Below, one piece after another: positions 55,542 to 64,000 of a stretch of 64,000 bases of DNA. Within the stretch, counting starts at the first letter, position 1. Each line of letters begins with the position of its first letter. Source of the stretch: Ignatzschineria larvae DSM 13226 (GTDB lineage: Bacteria; Pseudomonadota; Gammaproteobacteria; Cardiobacteriales; Wohlfahrtiimonadaceae); the NCBI RefSeq assembly GCF_038500265.1, contig NZ_CP150637.1:893501-957500 (forward strand). The letters are read 5' to 3'. The position numbers were made by a program, and so were the translations under genes. The notes beneath the pieces were generated by a model. It was not told the DNA's origin. It saw only the letters and a program-made list of their open reading frames with translations, and did no database searches.

Positions 55542-58210
55542 TGAGCAATAATAATTTACCGGGGAGTAAACGTGGTCAGGAGCCTGATTTTAGTAATTGT
55601 GATTCTCAAGATACAACAAGTACATGTGAGCCATGTGAAAAAGCATTGAAGTGCCTCGTTCATGTTGAATTTGAAAATAAACAGGATTCAAAAAAATATG
55701 AATGGAAAGCTGGTAGTGGTGATCTTGCCAAGGACTCTAAGCTACAGATTATCGGATTTCAAGGCGAAGGTGATTCGTATGATCCTTTTGAATTAAATTG
55801 TCTTGTTGAAGATTCTAAGTGTGTTGGTAAAAAAGGCCCTTTCCCTGATCGATGTACTAATATCTATTTTTATGAAAAAGATACTAGTGAAGAGCCTCAA
55901 GTTATGGGGAAGCTTGAGCAAAAATCACAAACAGAGCTTCTTCAATTAAAGTTTAATGCCGATTATTTAGATAAAGATAAGGAATTGATTCCTCACTATT
56001 TAGTGGCTAAACAAATTGATGAAGATGAAGGTTCGGATACTAATGAAGGGGTACTATTTGAGATTGATACGAAAGGGGAGCCACTTTATTTAAAAGAGTT
56101 TACTTTTACTGTGCAAAAAGGTGAGGCGACACTGCCAATGGAAACTGTTGCTACACCCATAATACTTTCAAGCCAAATCATTAATACTCTAGAAGGGAAT
56201 GCTTTAACTAAATTTTTAAGACGAGCTTTAAGCTTTGGAATCTTAAGTAAATTAGATTACATGCCGGCAAGTGCATTTCATGTTGCAGTGATGAATTGTG
56301 AATGTGGAGATATGTCTGTTTTAGATAAGGAGAAACCTCAGTCATATAATTTTTTTGATAATGCAGTTGCAACTACTTATGTAGCTCCTAATTATGAACT
56401 GGCACATAGTTTTTCTATTAATTTTGGGGACATATCGGGATCTTTTACTGTTGAAAAACTATTAAAAGCCTTAAAAAATATAGACTTCACATTAAATATG
56501 GAGGAGAGGTTTAATGGCGTTGATGGTGCTAAAGCTAACTTGGTTATTAAAGATCCTATAGAAATATTTAAACAAGTTTTCATCCAAGACTATGCAATGA
56601 TTTCAATTTTGGTTGATATTCTAGATGGGGCTCCAACATTTTTTGAAGAGAATTTCCCTAAACTTGATACAGATAAGGTAGAGGCTAGTAATAAAGCGTT
56701 ATTTGATGACATTGTTACTTTTGAAATAGAATTGCCAAAAATTAGTTTGAGTGGAAAATCAACACTAAAACTAGAAGAAGGAAAACCTAAGATTGAACGG
56801 GAAGACGTTAAATTAGCAGCGAATCCTTTTGCACAAGGGACTTTGAAATTTAATCTTGCTTCTTTAATTATTCAAAAGACAGGGATATTGAGTGGTGCTT
56901 ATGCTGGATTAAAGGCATTAGCTGATGGTGTTAATAGATTTACAGATAAAGTCCGGTTAGATGTTACGACCGATAAGAATTTTAGAGATGAGTTTAGTGC
57001 GGCAGATAAAGCAGAACGAGTAAATGCGTTAGTAGAAGGGAGTTTGGTTGTATATGCCGAGTTTTTAATAAAACCAGCGATTAATCTTGCGATTAAGATT
57101 GAGAATAGTGAGTTAAATGAAACCAAATACACACCTGATATGATAAAAATGGTTGAGATCGGTCTTGAGTTTTCTGCTGGTGTTGCAGTTAGAGGACGTA
57201 TTCACCGTTTTTATGGAGGGCTAGATGCGGGATTTGAGATTAGTACGGCACTGAGTTATGGCTTAAAAGGGTACTCACGTAAAAAGGCGAATGGTGAAGA
57301 ATATCAGAAGTATATTGATTTTCTATACTTTAATGGCTTAACGGCAACATGGAAGGTGGAAGTCTATGGAGGTACAGATTATGACATGGTAGAAACAGAG
57401 CATAAAGATGATATCGATGAACTAATAAAAAATAAAGATAGAAATGAATTCAATAATAGAGAAGAAGAAAAGTATTTTGATCCTAAAAAAGCGGCTCAAG
57501 AGCGAGATTCTTTTCAAAAGGATCGTGAAGCTTATTTAGACTATATCGAAAATGAGAGGAAAAAACAGAAATGGGATCAAGGACCATTATTAGCTAGAGG
57601 AGATGGTTCGGGAGCTAGATATGCCGCAAATCAAAAATATCCAGGCAACGCTCAGTATGAGCAGTTGGATAAGCAATTAAACTTTTATAATCAAAATCGG
57701 CATATTATAGAAGAGATTCAACGTCTTAATTTTGAGTTATCTTGCACAATGGATGCTAATGAGAGAATTAGGATTCTAGAGAAAAAATATCGCTTAACAA
57801 TGCAGGTACAAACAGGAATGGTGGATTATGACATTAAGCTTCCCCCGGGGAACTATTATTTGTGGAGTACTTCTGATGAATATGACGCAAGGCAAGAATA
57901 TATTGGGCATTTGCAACGACAAAAACAAAATTGGGATGATAAGTTAAAAGGAATCAATAATGAATATGCGTTATTTCGTAACGATAATGATCCAGAGACA
58001 CGAGCTAAAAAAGAGGAGTTTTTAAAATCAAAGTCAGATCGTGCCAAATTTGCACAGCAAGAATCAAAACGTTTAGAGAATGAGATCAAGGCTGTTCAAG
58101 ATATTAATGATATTAATCGTGAGTCTCTGTTTTCTTCTCATCTCTTTGGTGCAAGAAGTTTAACGATAGCAGAGAGAAAGGAATTAAAAAATGAGCTCAA
58201 AAAAGATTAG
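55541..58210 (+). CDS. large T6SS effector candidate, no recognised toxin domain
   Basis: 889 residues, coupled to the DUF4123 gene and preceded by GAGGAG. No PAAR, MIX, RHS, lipase, nuclease or amidase motif is visible. N-terminal Cys cluster (Cys20, 29, 32, 38) with more Cys to ~115 suggests a metal-binding or disulfide domain. A middle region (~150-480) appears beta-rich. A Gly-rich segment near 550-590 (EFSAGVAVRGRIHRFYGGLD, then FEISTALSYGLKG) recalls a membrane-inserting or barrel-like element. The last ~250 residues are charged coiled-coil-like helices. The downstream exported partner implies a periplasmic or membrane target. Function is inferred from position only. Confidence 0.6.
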   Translation: MSNNNLPGSKRGQEPDFSNCDSQDTTSTCEPCEKALKCLVHVEFENKQDSKKYEWKAGSGDLAKDSKLQIIGFQGEGDSYDPFELNCLVEDSKCVGKKGPFPDRCTNIYFYEKDTSEEPQVMGKLEQKSQTELLQLKFNADYLDKDKELIPHYLVAKQIDEDEGSDTNEGVLFEIDTKGEPLYLKEFTFTVQKGEATLPMETVATPIILSSQIINTLEGNALTKFLRRALSFGILSKLDYMPASAFHVAVMNCECGDMSVLDKEKPQSYNFFDNAVATTYVAPNYELAHSFSINFGDISGSFTVEKLLKALKNIDFTLNMEERFNGVDGAKANLVIKDPIEIFKQVFIQDYAMISILVDILDGAPTFFEENFPKLDTDKVEASNKALFDDIVTFEIELPKISLSGKSTLKLEEGKPKIEREDVKLAANPFAQGTLKFNLASLIIQKTGILSGAYAGLKALADGVNRFTDKVRLDVTTDKNFRDEFSAADKAERVNALVEGSLVVYAEFLIKPAINLAIKIENSELNETKYTPDMIKMVEIGLEFSAGVAVRGRIHRFYGGLDAGFEISTALSYGLKGYSRKKANGEEYQKYIDFLYFNGLTATWKVEVYGGTDYDMVETEHKDDIDELIKNKDRNEFNNREEEKYFDPKKAAQERDSFQKDREAYLDYIENERKKQKWDQGPLLARGDGSGARYAANQKYPGNAQYEQLDKQLNFYNQNRHIIEEIQRLNFELSCTMDANERIRILEKKYRLTMQVQTGMVDYDIKLPPGNYYLWSTSDEYDARQEYIGHLQRQKQNWDDKLKGINNEYALFRNDNDPETRAKKEEFLKSKSDRAKFAQQESKRLENEIKAVQDINDINRESLFSSHLFGARSLTIAERKELKNELKKD

Positions 58211-58239
58211 CCAGAAACGATAGATAAGGAATAAAAGGT

Positions 58240-59277
58240 ATGAAAGCAGGCTTAATAAAAACATTACACTATTCACTATTTTTAGTATTAATGATGACAG
58301 GAATGAGTATAGCAATGGAAAAAAACAACCCTCAAGTAAAATATCAACTGCGTTTTAGAGTAAACAATATCCCCTGTCTTGTACGTATCAATGATGTATT
58401 CGTTTATAATACACGAGATACTGGAAATGCGATCCCCGGACAAATTAGTTTTGGTCAAGATATTACCCAATATTTAGATCAAGGTCAGAATATGCTTTCA
58501 ATCGAAGCTACTAATTTGGCAGAATACATCAACTCTAAGAGAATTGAACAAAGTTATTGTGAGGTTGATATTTTAGCAACTGTAAAAAATCCTACTACAG
58601 GTGATATGGAGAGTAAAATAGTGAGTAATATTCGGTATTCATATGAAGATAAACCGAAGGATTCTAAGCTTATTTTTCCTTACTTACTTTCTGTGAGCGA
58701 GTCGAATATTAATTTAGATGAACGTTTATCTTCGAATGAGATAGAGTTAAAACAATTACCGTATATTTACGATGGGAATAAAGAGCCAGCTCAAAAAACT
58801 TTGGCATCACGATCATTTGTTGTGAATAATTACCAACCTTTTAGCTGGGTCAATGACTCCACACCTTTTGAGAATACTCCCGAAAATAAAAAAATGCTTT
58901 GGGATAAATACCAAGAGATCTTAAAGGCCGTTGCAGAGAAGGATAAGAAAGCAGTTCGTCAATTGGTAGAGCCAGGTGTCACTGATATGGCGAAGTATTA
59001 TGGGGATAGTAATGCAGAAGGGCAGTTTGAGTTTTCTTTTGCAGATACTTTTGCACACTACTTTAATCTGAATCCAGATGTTTATGAAGCAAATCCATTA
59101 ACAATAGATGATTATGATTTAGAAATTTATGCTGGAGGTAAGTTGTTCAGATTGAATAGAAAAGGATATACATTGATTTCACCGTTACGTTGGGAAAATA
59201 GTGTGAGAGGGACTACGAGAGTTTACAATCCTATATTCACCTTTATCGATGGTGAGATTGGGATGGCTTGGTTCTAG
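58240..59277 (+). CDS. exported protein, candidate periplasmic immunity
   Basis: 345 residues with an N-terminal signal (hydrophobic YSLFLVLMMTGMSIAM, likely cleavage near residue 26). The mature part opens with a beta-sandwich-like stretch (YQLRFRVNNIPCLVRINDVF, ISFGQDITQYLDQGQNMLSI) and continues with a helical then beta region ending YNPIFTFIDGEIGMAW. It begins 29 bp after the effector candidate and is followed by a terminator, so it ends the vgrG unit. Cognate immunity against a periplasm-acting effector is the likeliest role; it could instead be an effector accessory protein. Confidence 0.55.
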   Translation: MKAGLIKTLHYSLFLVLMMTGMSIAMEKNNPQVKYQLRFRVNNIPCLVRINDVFVYNTRDTGNAIPGQISFGQDITQYLDQGQNMLSIEATNLAEYINSKRIEQSYCEVDILATVKNPTTGDMESKIVSNIRYSYEDKPKDSKLIFPYLLSVSESNINLDERLSSNEIELKQLPYIYDGNKEPAQKTLASRSFVVNNYQPFSWVNDSTPFENTPENKKMLWDKYQEILKAVAEKDKKAVRQLVEPGVTDMAKYYGDSNAEGQFEFSFADTFAHYFNLNPDVYEANPLTIDDYDLEIYAGGKLFRLNRKGYTLISPLRWENSVRGTTRVYNPIFTFIDGEIGMAWF

Positions 59278-59301
59278 TTGAGTAGTTATTTGAGTTGAAA
59301 A

Positions 59302-59325
59302 AGCCGCCTTCGGGCGTTTTTTTGT
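59302..59325 (+). terminator. terminator of the vgrG-effector unit
   Basis: GCCGCC-TTCG-GGCG hairpin followed by seven T, 25 bp after the stop of the exported-protein gene. Confidence 0.85.
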
Positions 59326-59375
59326 AAGGATTACATAATATTAAAATGATTTGTAGCTTGATTTGTGATCATTCC

Positions 59376-59401
59376 TATCTAGATAAAATCCTATCTAGAT
59401 A
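59376..59401. promoter_or_regulatory. two palindromes TATCTAGATA upstream of clpV
   Basis: Two identical perfect 10-bp palindromes at 59376-59385 and 59392-59401, 16 bp centre to centre. Possible operator for clpV or for the vgrG unit; no known regulator matches confidently. Confidence 0.35.
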
Positions 59402-59442
59402 AATATCATTACTTGTAATTTAAAAATACTTAGACCTATAAA

Positions 59443-59474
59443 AACCCCCAAAGTTGTGTTCAACTTTGGGGGTT
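59443..59474. terminator. strong hairpin, best read as minus-strand or bidirectional terminator
   Basis: AACCCCCAAAGTTG (59443-59456) and CAACTTTGGGGGTT (59461-59474): perfect 14-bp stem, TGTT loop. On the minus strand it is followed by TTTTTA. No minus-strand gene ends here, so it may insulate clpV from upstream transcription. Confidence 0.6.
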
Positions 59475-59610
59475 ACTCATTACCCATATCTTTGTAGTTG
59501 ATTTAAATTAAATATAGTTGATTTATAATGGATAATTTTGTATTTTATGTAGAATATACGTTTTTATTCTGAGTTCACATGAGCTAAAACTATTAAATAG
59601 GAATACACTT

Positions 59611-62211
59611 TTGATACGCGTAGATTTATCGATTATTCTTAGTAAATTGGGAGATATACATAAAGTTTCTTTAGAAAACGCATCAACTTTGTGTATTGAA
59701 AGACAAAATAGTGAAGTAGGTGTTTTACATCTACTGTATTCTCTTTTAGAGTCCCCTTTAAACGACTGCCGAGTTCTAATGGAAGATCTTGGTTTTGATA
59801 TTGAAAATATTCGATTAAAAATTGCGCGACATATTCCAACAACAGACGATGAGAGAGACGTTTATCCTACATTCTCTCCGCTTTTGATTGATGCACTGCA
59901 GGATGCATGGCTACTATCAACAACAGAATTGGCTCAAACACAATTGAGATCAGGTGCATTTTTTTTAGCAATTTTACTACAAATCGACCGATATCTGCCT
60001 ATTGAATTTAAAGTAATTTTTTCAAATATTAACAGAGAAAATTTTAGGCAAAACTTTACGTCTTTATTAGCGAATAGTGCGGAAAATGACAAAAATATTA
60101 TTTCATCCAATAAAAATAATAAATCTCCACTCCTTACCTCTGAATCCAACCTATATAAGTACACTATAGACCTTACCCAACAAGCTATAGATGGAAAGTT
60201 AGATCCAGTTTTTGCAAGAGATGAAGAGATCTATTTAATGATCGATATTTTATCGCGAAGAAGAAAAAATAACCCAATTGTCGTGGGGGATGCTGGTGTT
60301 GGTAAAAGCGCCTTAATAGAGGGACTTGCTCAAAAAATTGCCTGTGGCAATGTCCCTGACACCCTGCGAGACGTGCGTTTATTAATGCTTGATTTGGGCT
60401 TACTACAAGCAGGTGCTTCTATCAAAGGAGAGTTTGAGAAGAGACTAAAAGGAATAATTGATGAAGTTCAGACTTCTGAAAAACCAATTATTTTATTTGT
60501 CGATGAGGTTCATACTCTGATAGGTGCTGGAAATAATGAGGGAGGAGCGGATGCTGCAAATCTATTAAAACCAGCCTTAGCACGAGGAGAATTGAGGACT
60601 ATTGGGGCAACTACTTGGCGAGAGTATAAGAAATATTTTGAAAAAGATCCCGCTCTTTCTAGACGATTTCAGATGGTGATGGTAAATGAACCTTCAGTTG
60701 ACAATACAATAAATATCCTAAGAGGATTACGTACAACTTATGAGAAGTCCCATAATGTCATCATTTCTGACAAGGCTTTGAGGACAGCTGCCATCTTATC
60801 GGATCGATATCTTACGGGTAGACAATTGCCCGACAAAGCTATTGATATTTTGGATACAGCTTGTGCAAGAGTCGCGATTAATTTTAATGTCCCACCTTTA
60901 GTTTTGACGAAATTAAAGAATAAATTAAGTCAGTTAAATCTGGAAAAAATATTAATTTCACGAGAAATACTTTTTGGAAATAAACAACAAGAACGCTATG
61001 AGGAATTATTACAAGAAGAGAATCTGCTCACTGCCGAAATCGAGACTTTAAAGAACTCTTGGAGGGATCAAAAGATATTAGCTAAAGAATTGATGGACTT
61101 GCGAGAAAAAGTCATTCTTTCTAAGAACGATACTGAGAAAGCCAAGATCGCAGCTCTTTTAGAATCGAAAAATACACAGATTAATTCTTTAGATACTGAG
61201 GATATTTTAGTGCATTCCGTTGTTGATGAAACTCAAATCTCAGCAGTTATTTCAGATTGGACGGGTATTCCCATTAGTAAAATGAAGGCAAATGATTTAG
61301 TAAGACTAACGGAACTACCTTCTTATTTAGAGGAGAGTATTAAAGGGCAGTCAGCGGGGATTCACAAAATCCATCAAAGATTATTAACAGCAAGAGCTGA
61401 TTTGCACAAGCAAGGCCGTCCGCAAGGGGCATTTCTTCTAGTCGGGCCAAGTGGAGTTGGTAAAACGGAAACAGCATTACAAATTGCGAACCTTCTCTAT
61501 GGTGGGCGACAGTTTTTAACAACAATTAATATGTCTGAATATCAAGAGAAGCATACAATTTCTCGTTTAATTGGTTCTCCTCCTGGTTATGTTGGCTATG
61601 GTGAAGGTGGTGTATTAACTGAAGCAATACGACAAAAACCTTATTCAATTGTTTTACTTGATGAAGTTGAAAAAGGTCACCCCGAAATACTCAATATCTT
61701 TTATCAAGTATTTGATAAAGGAGAAATTCTTGATGGTGAAGGAAGGCTGATTGATTGTCAGAACATTCTCTTTTTTATGACCTCAAATCTAGGATACAAA
61801 ACTATTGTAGAGCATCATAAAGATTCTAAAAAACTCCATAATTATTTATACCAAGAGCTTGAGATGTTTTTTCAACCTGCATTACTAGCTCGCGTAGAAA
61901 TTGTGCCATATTTACCTCTTTCAAATACTACAATGAAAGAAATTGTCGTTTATAAGTTAAACCAGTTAAAAGAATCCCTTAGAGAAAGATATAACGCACA
62001 AGTTGTGTTATCTGATCTGTTAGTACCCTCCATTTTAGAGAAAATTACATGTGTTAAAAATGGTGCGAGAATGATAGAGGCTATTATAGAAGGGAAGTTA
62101 TTACCATCATTGTCGTTAAAAATTTTGCAAAAACTTTCTAGATCGGAACAGATTTCTAATATTACATTAAATGTGAAAGGCGATGGATCTTTCACGAGCG
62201 AGGTTTCCTAG
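59611..62211 (+). CDS. tssH: ClpV, T6SS sheath-recycling AAA+ ATPase
   Basis: 866 residues, starting with TTG 59611 after ATAGGAAT. Layout is that of ClpV: N-domain (~1-160, binds the VipA/TssB-TssC sheath), first AAA+ with Walker A GDAGVGKSALIEG (~residue 227) and LFVDEVHTLIG, a ClpB-like middle domain (~400-510), and second AAA+ with Walker A GPSGVGKTETA (~612), NMSEYQEKHTISRLIGSPPG and VLLDEVEKGH. It disassembles contracted sheath. The next gene begins at or just before its stop and tssB follows, so this is the start of the structural T6SS operon. Confidence 0.95.
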   Translation: MIRVDLSIILSKLGDIHKVSLENASTLCIERQNSEVGVLHLLYSLLESPLNDCRVLMEDLGFDIENIRLKIARHIPTTDDERDVYPTFSPLLIDALQDAWLLSTTELAQTQLRSGAFFLAILLQIDRYLPIEFKVIFSNINRENFRQNFTSLLANSAENDKNIISSNKNNKSPLLTSESNLYKYTIDLTQQAIDGKLDPVFARDEEIYLMIDILSRRRKNNPIVVGDAGVGKSALIEGLAQKIACGNVPDTLRDVRLLMLDLGLLQAGASIKGEFEKRLKGIIDEVQTSEKPIILFVDEVHTLIGAGNNEGGADAANLLKPALARGELRTIGATTWREYKKYFEKDPALSRRFQMVMVNEPSVDNTINILRGLRTTYEKSHNVIISDKALRTAAILSDRYLTGRQLPDKAIDILDTACARVAINFNVPPLVLTKLKNKLSQLNLEKILISREILFGNKQQERYEELLQEENLLTAEIETLKNSWRDQKILAKELMDLREKVILSKNDTEKAKIAALLESKNTQINSLDTEDILVHSVVDETQISAVISDWTGIPISKMKANDLVRLTELPSYLEESIKGQSAGIHKIHQRLLTARADLHKQGRPQGAFLLVGPSGVGKTETALQIANLLYGGRQFLTTINMSEYQEKHTISRLIGSPPGYVGYGEGGVLTEAIRQKPYSIVLLDEVEKGHPEILNIFYQVFDKGEILDGEGRLIDCQNILFFMTSNLGYKTIVEHHKDSKKLHNYLYQELEMFFQPALLARVEIVPYLPLSNTTMKEIVVYKLNQLKESLRERYNAQVVLSDLLVPSILEKITCVKNGARMIEAIIEGKLLPSLSLKILQKLSRSEQISNITLNVKGDGSFTSEVS

Positions 62212-63742
62212 TCTAATGGATACCATTGAAAAACAGGTTTATCAAAAGATCTTAGTCTTTTTAAGTATCAAAGACAAAAATAACGTAATTAGGTCAATGG
62301 TGCATTGCATCGCTGAGACATTTGGTTTTCCATCAGTATTTTATTTGCCAACAACTTCGGACAATCGGTATTTGAGCTACATTACCCTTGATCAAGGTTC
62401 TGTTTCTTTTAATAAAATAATGTTTGCTTTAGACAACTTTAAACACCCTTTTTCTCAGGTAATTTATGAAAGAAAAGAAAAAGAGATAGAAGTGCAAGAT
62501 TTATGGTCGTGGCAGAAGCAATCACAAGAATTTGAACAACTCATTACGACAGAAAATTTAGGGAATGGGCTTATCATTATACCTCTTTTTTATGAAAATG
62601 AATATGTGAGAGGGTGTATTGTAATGAGTTTAATAGATTACCGAAAAAATGATTTTAATAAAAAATTATTGGATTTTTTTTTAAAAATTGCTGCGCAGCA
62701 TTTAAAAAATATAGAGGATTTTCGTTTAAAAGAGAATGAGGGAGTTTATCTCACAAGATCAATTGCTAGATCCGAGAAAACCTATTTAGATTATATTAAA
62801 AAACTTGAACTCCAGAAATCTATTATTGCATATACTCCGGTAATGGAATCTCTTGTAAGTAAGATGGCACAGATTATTAATAGTAAGGTTTCTATTTTAT
62901 TTTCTGGGGGAACTGGTACCGGAAAAACTTATTTAGCCCAGATGTTAAATGAGCATTCGTTTCGTAAAAAAGAAGCTTTTGTTATTGTGGATTGTGAAAA
63001 ACTATCAGAATATAGCGAAAAGGATTTTTTTAAATCTAACGGTTTCTTGGCGCAATCTAAAAATGGGACATTGTTATTAGAAAATATTTCCTTTTTACCT
63101 GAAACAATCCAAGTCTTGTTAGTACCTGTTTTTTTGAATGGGTTTTATATAGAGTTTGAATCAGATATTCGACACGAATACTGTGGACGAGTAATAACCA
63201 CAACCAAAGTACATTATTTTGATCTTTTAAAAAGAAAATTTTTACGGCCTGATTTTTTTGCTCAGATCAGCCAAATGACATTTTTATTGCCGAGTCTGAA
63301 AGAACGAAAGAACGATCTTAAATTTTTCGTTGATAAATTTATTGAACAATTTAATGCTAAAAACCTCTCTCATAAAAAAATTATTGGTTATACCGATCAG
63401 TTTCTAAAAGAAGCGCTCAGTTTTGATTGGGAGGAAAATTTGCATGAATTGCAAACACATTTAGAAACTAAATTTAATCAATCTGATGACGGAATACTGA
63501 AGACTTGTGAATACATCTATGGAAATGATCCACAGTTTAAAAGAGAAATATTGATAGAAAGTTTTGTTCAAGAGCTTTTAGAAGATGAACAATTAATATT
63601 AAAAGATACTTTAACTCAAATTGAAAGTTCTATTTTAAAAAAGAAACTTGAACAAAATGAAGGTAAACGGCAATTAGTAGCTGGTAAATTAAAGTTACCT
63701 TTAAGAACATTAGCTTATAAATGTCAGAAATATGGTCTTTAA
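62183..63742 (+). CDS. VasH-like sigma-54 activator homologue lacking the GAFTGA loop
   Basis: 519 residues from ATG 62183, overlapping clpV by 29 bp (ATG 62216 just after its stop is an alternative). Residues ~1-200 look like a GAF-type sensor. The AAA+ core has Walker A SGGTGTGKTYLAQML (~241) and the bEBP-like VIVDCEKLSEYSEKDFF and GTLLLENISFLPETIQVLL segments, and a Fis-type C-terminal helix-turn-helix (LVAGKLKLPLRTLAYKCQKYG). Between VDCEKL and GTLLL the expected ~25 residues with GAFTGA are replaced by a short FKSNGFLAQSKN, and the Walker B LFLDE reads LLLEN. Sigma-54 contact by the normal route is therefore unlikely. Confidence 0.75.
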   Translation: MDLSRARFPSLMDTIEKQVYQKILVFLSIKDKNNVIRSMVHCIAETFGFPSVFYLPTTSDNRYLSYITLDQGSVSFNKIMFALDNFKHPFSQVIYERKEKEIEVQDLWSWQKQSQEFEQLITTENLGNGLIIIPLFYENEYVRGCIVMSLIDYRKNDFNKKLLDFFLKIAAQHLKNIEDFRLKENEGVYLTRSIARSEKTYLDYIKKLELQKSIIAYTPVMESLVSKMAQIINSKVSILFSGGTGTGKTYLAQMLNEHSFRKKEAFVIVDCEKLSEYSEKDFFKSNGFLAQSKNGTLLLENISFLPETIQVLLVPVFLNGFYIEFESDIRHEYCGRVITTTKVHYFDLLKRKFLRPDFFAQISQMTFLLPSLKERKNDLKFFVDKFIEQFNAKNLSHKKIIGYTDQFLKEALSFDWEENLHELQTHLETKFNQSDDGILKTCEYIYGNDPQFKREILIESFVQELLEDEQLILKDTLTQIESSILKKKLEQNEGKRQLVAGKLKLPLRTLAYKCQKYGL

Positions 63743-63762
63743 TTCTTAAATAGGAGAGAAAA

Positions 63763-64000
63763 ATGAGTAGTAATAAAACAGGCTCAGTTGCGCCAAAAGA
63801 AAGGATAAATATTAAATTTGTACCTTCAAATAGTGATGTTTCTGAAGAAGTCGAATTACCTTTAAAATTACTTGTGGTAGGAGATTTTAAAGGTCTGAAT
63901 GAAGAAGAGTCAATTGAAGAACGCCAGAGGATCTCTGTTAACAAAAATAATTTTGAATCTGTTTTGAAAGAGAGCAACTTAAGGATTGAAACATCTGTCA
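63763..64000 (+). CDS. tssB: TssB/VipA, T6SS sheath small subunit (partial, runs off the window)
   Basis: The first 79 residues are present. AGGAG precedes ATG 63763. GSVAPKERINIKFVPSN, EEVELPLKLLVVGDFKG and ERQRISVNKNNFESVLKE are typical of the TssB N-terminal half. TssB pairs with TssC to build the contractile sheath, the ClpV substrate. 20 bp after the activator-like gene. Confidence 0.93.
   Translation, partial: MSSNKTGSVAPKERINIKFVPSNSDVSEEVELPLKLLVVGDFKGLNEEESIEERQRISVNKNNFESVLKESNLRIETSV

Overview
The window is an AT-rich gammaproteobacterial chromosome segment. Gene content (E. coli-like bifunctional hisB and hisIE, NupG-type nucleoside permease, DctPQM TRAP transporter, type VI secretion) together with the AT bias suits a Cardiobacteriales-like genus such as Ignatzschineria. 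That placement is inference; the window has no rRNA gene to test it.

Layout. 1-2489: tRNA-Asn and an NAD salvage pair (nicotinate phosphoribosyltransferase, ammonia-type nadE). 2722-8756: a large lipoprotein, a small unknown gene, an orphan LexA/CI-like repressor, a nucleoside/guanine deaminase and a sodium:solute symporter with a small membrane partner. 8697-11217: the MocR-type regulator pdxR divergent from pdxS, with no pdxT. 11334-14914: a small lipoprotein, a YbaK-type deacylase, uppP broken by two frameshifts, and a HipA-like kinase/DUF3037 pair. 15039-24161: aldehyde dehydrogenase, mtnN, an amino-acid permease, dctPQM and pgsA. 24313-30944: guaB; lysS between two oppositely oriented arrays of a ~235 bp repeat; a TolA-like protein; a YtqB/MnmM-like methyltransferase. 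31111-40619: panBC, then hisGDCBAF-IE without hisH. 41132-49003: small membrane proteins, nucleoside uptake and catabolism (punA, nupG, deoB, deoC) and a DMT exporter. 49168-64000: a type VI secretion island (toxin-like fragment, candidate immunity gene, PAAR, Hcp, VgrG, DUF4123 adaptor, large unknown effector candidate, exported partner, ClpV, a degenerate sigma-54 activator-like protein, start of TssB).

Two repeat families recur between genes. One is a 131-175 bp MITE-like element with imperfect terminal inverted repeats beginning TATAGT (eight copies or fragments). The other is the ~235 bp element around lysS.

Main points of interest: PdxS, HisF and NadE all appear without a glutaminase partner or domain, and HisF lacks the normally conserved Arg at the mouth of its ammonia channel; a TrpR-type palindrome overlaps the likely hisG promoter; MocR-type half-sites precede pdxS; the T6SS island carries an effector/immunity candidate I cannot assign to a family and an activator-like protein that has lost the GAFTGA loop.
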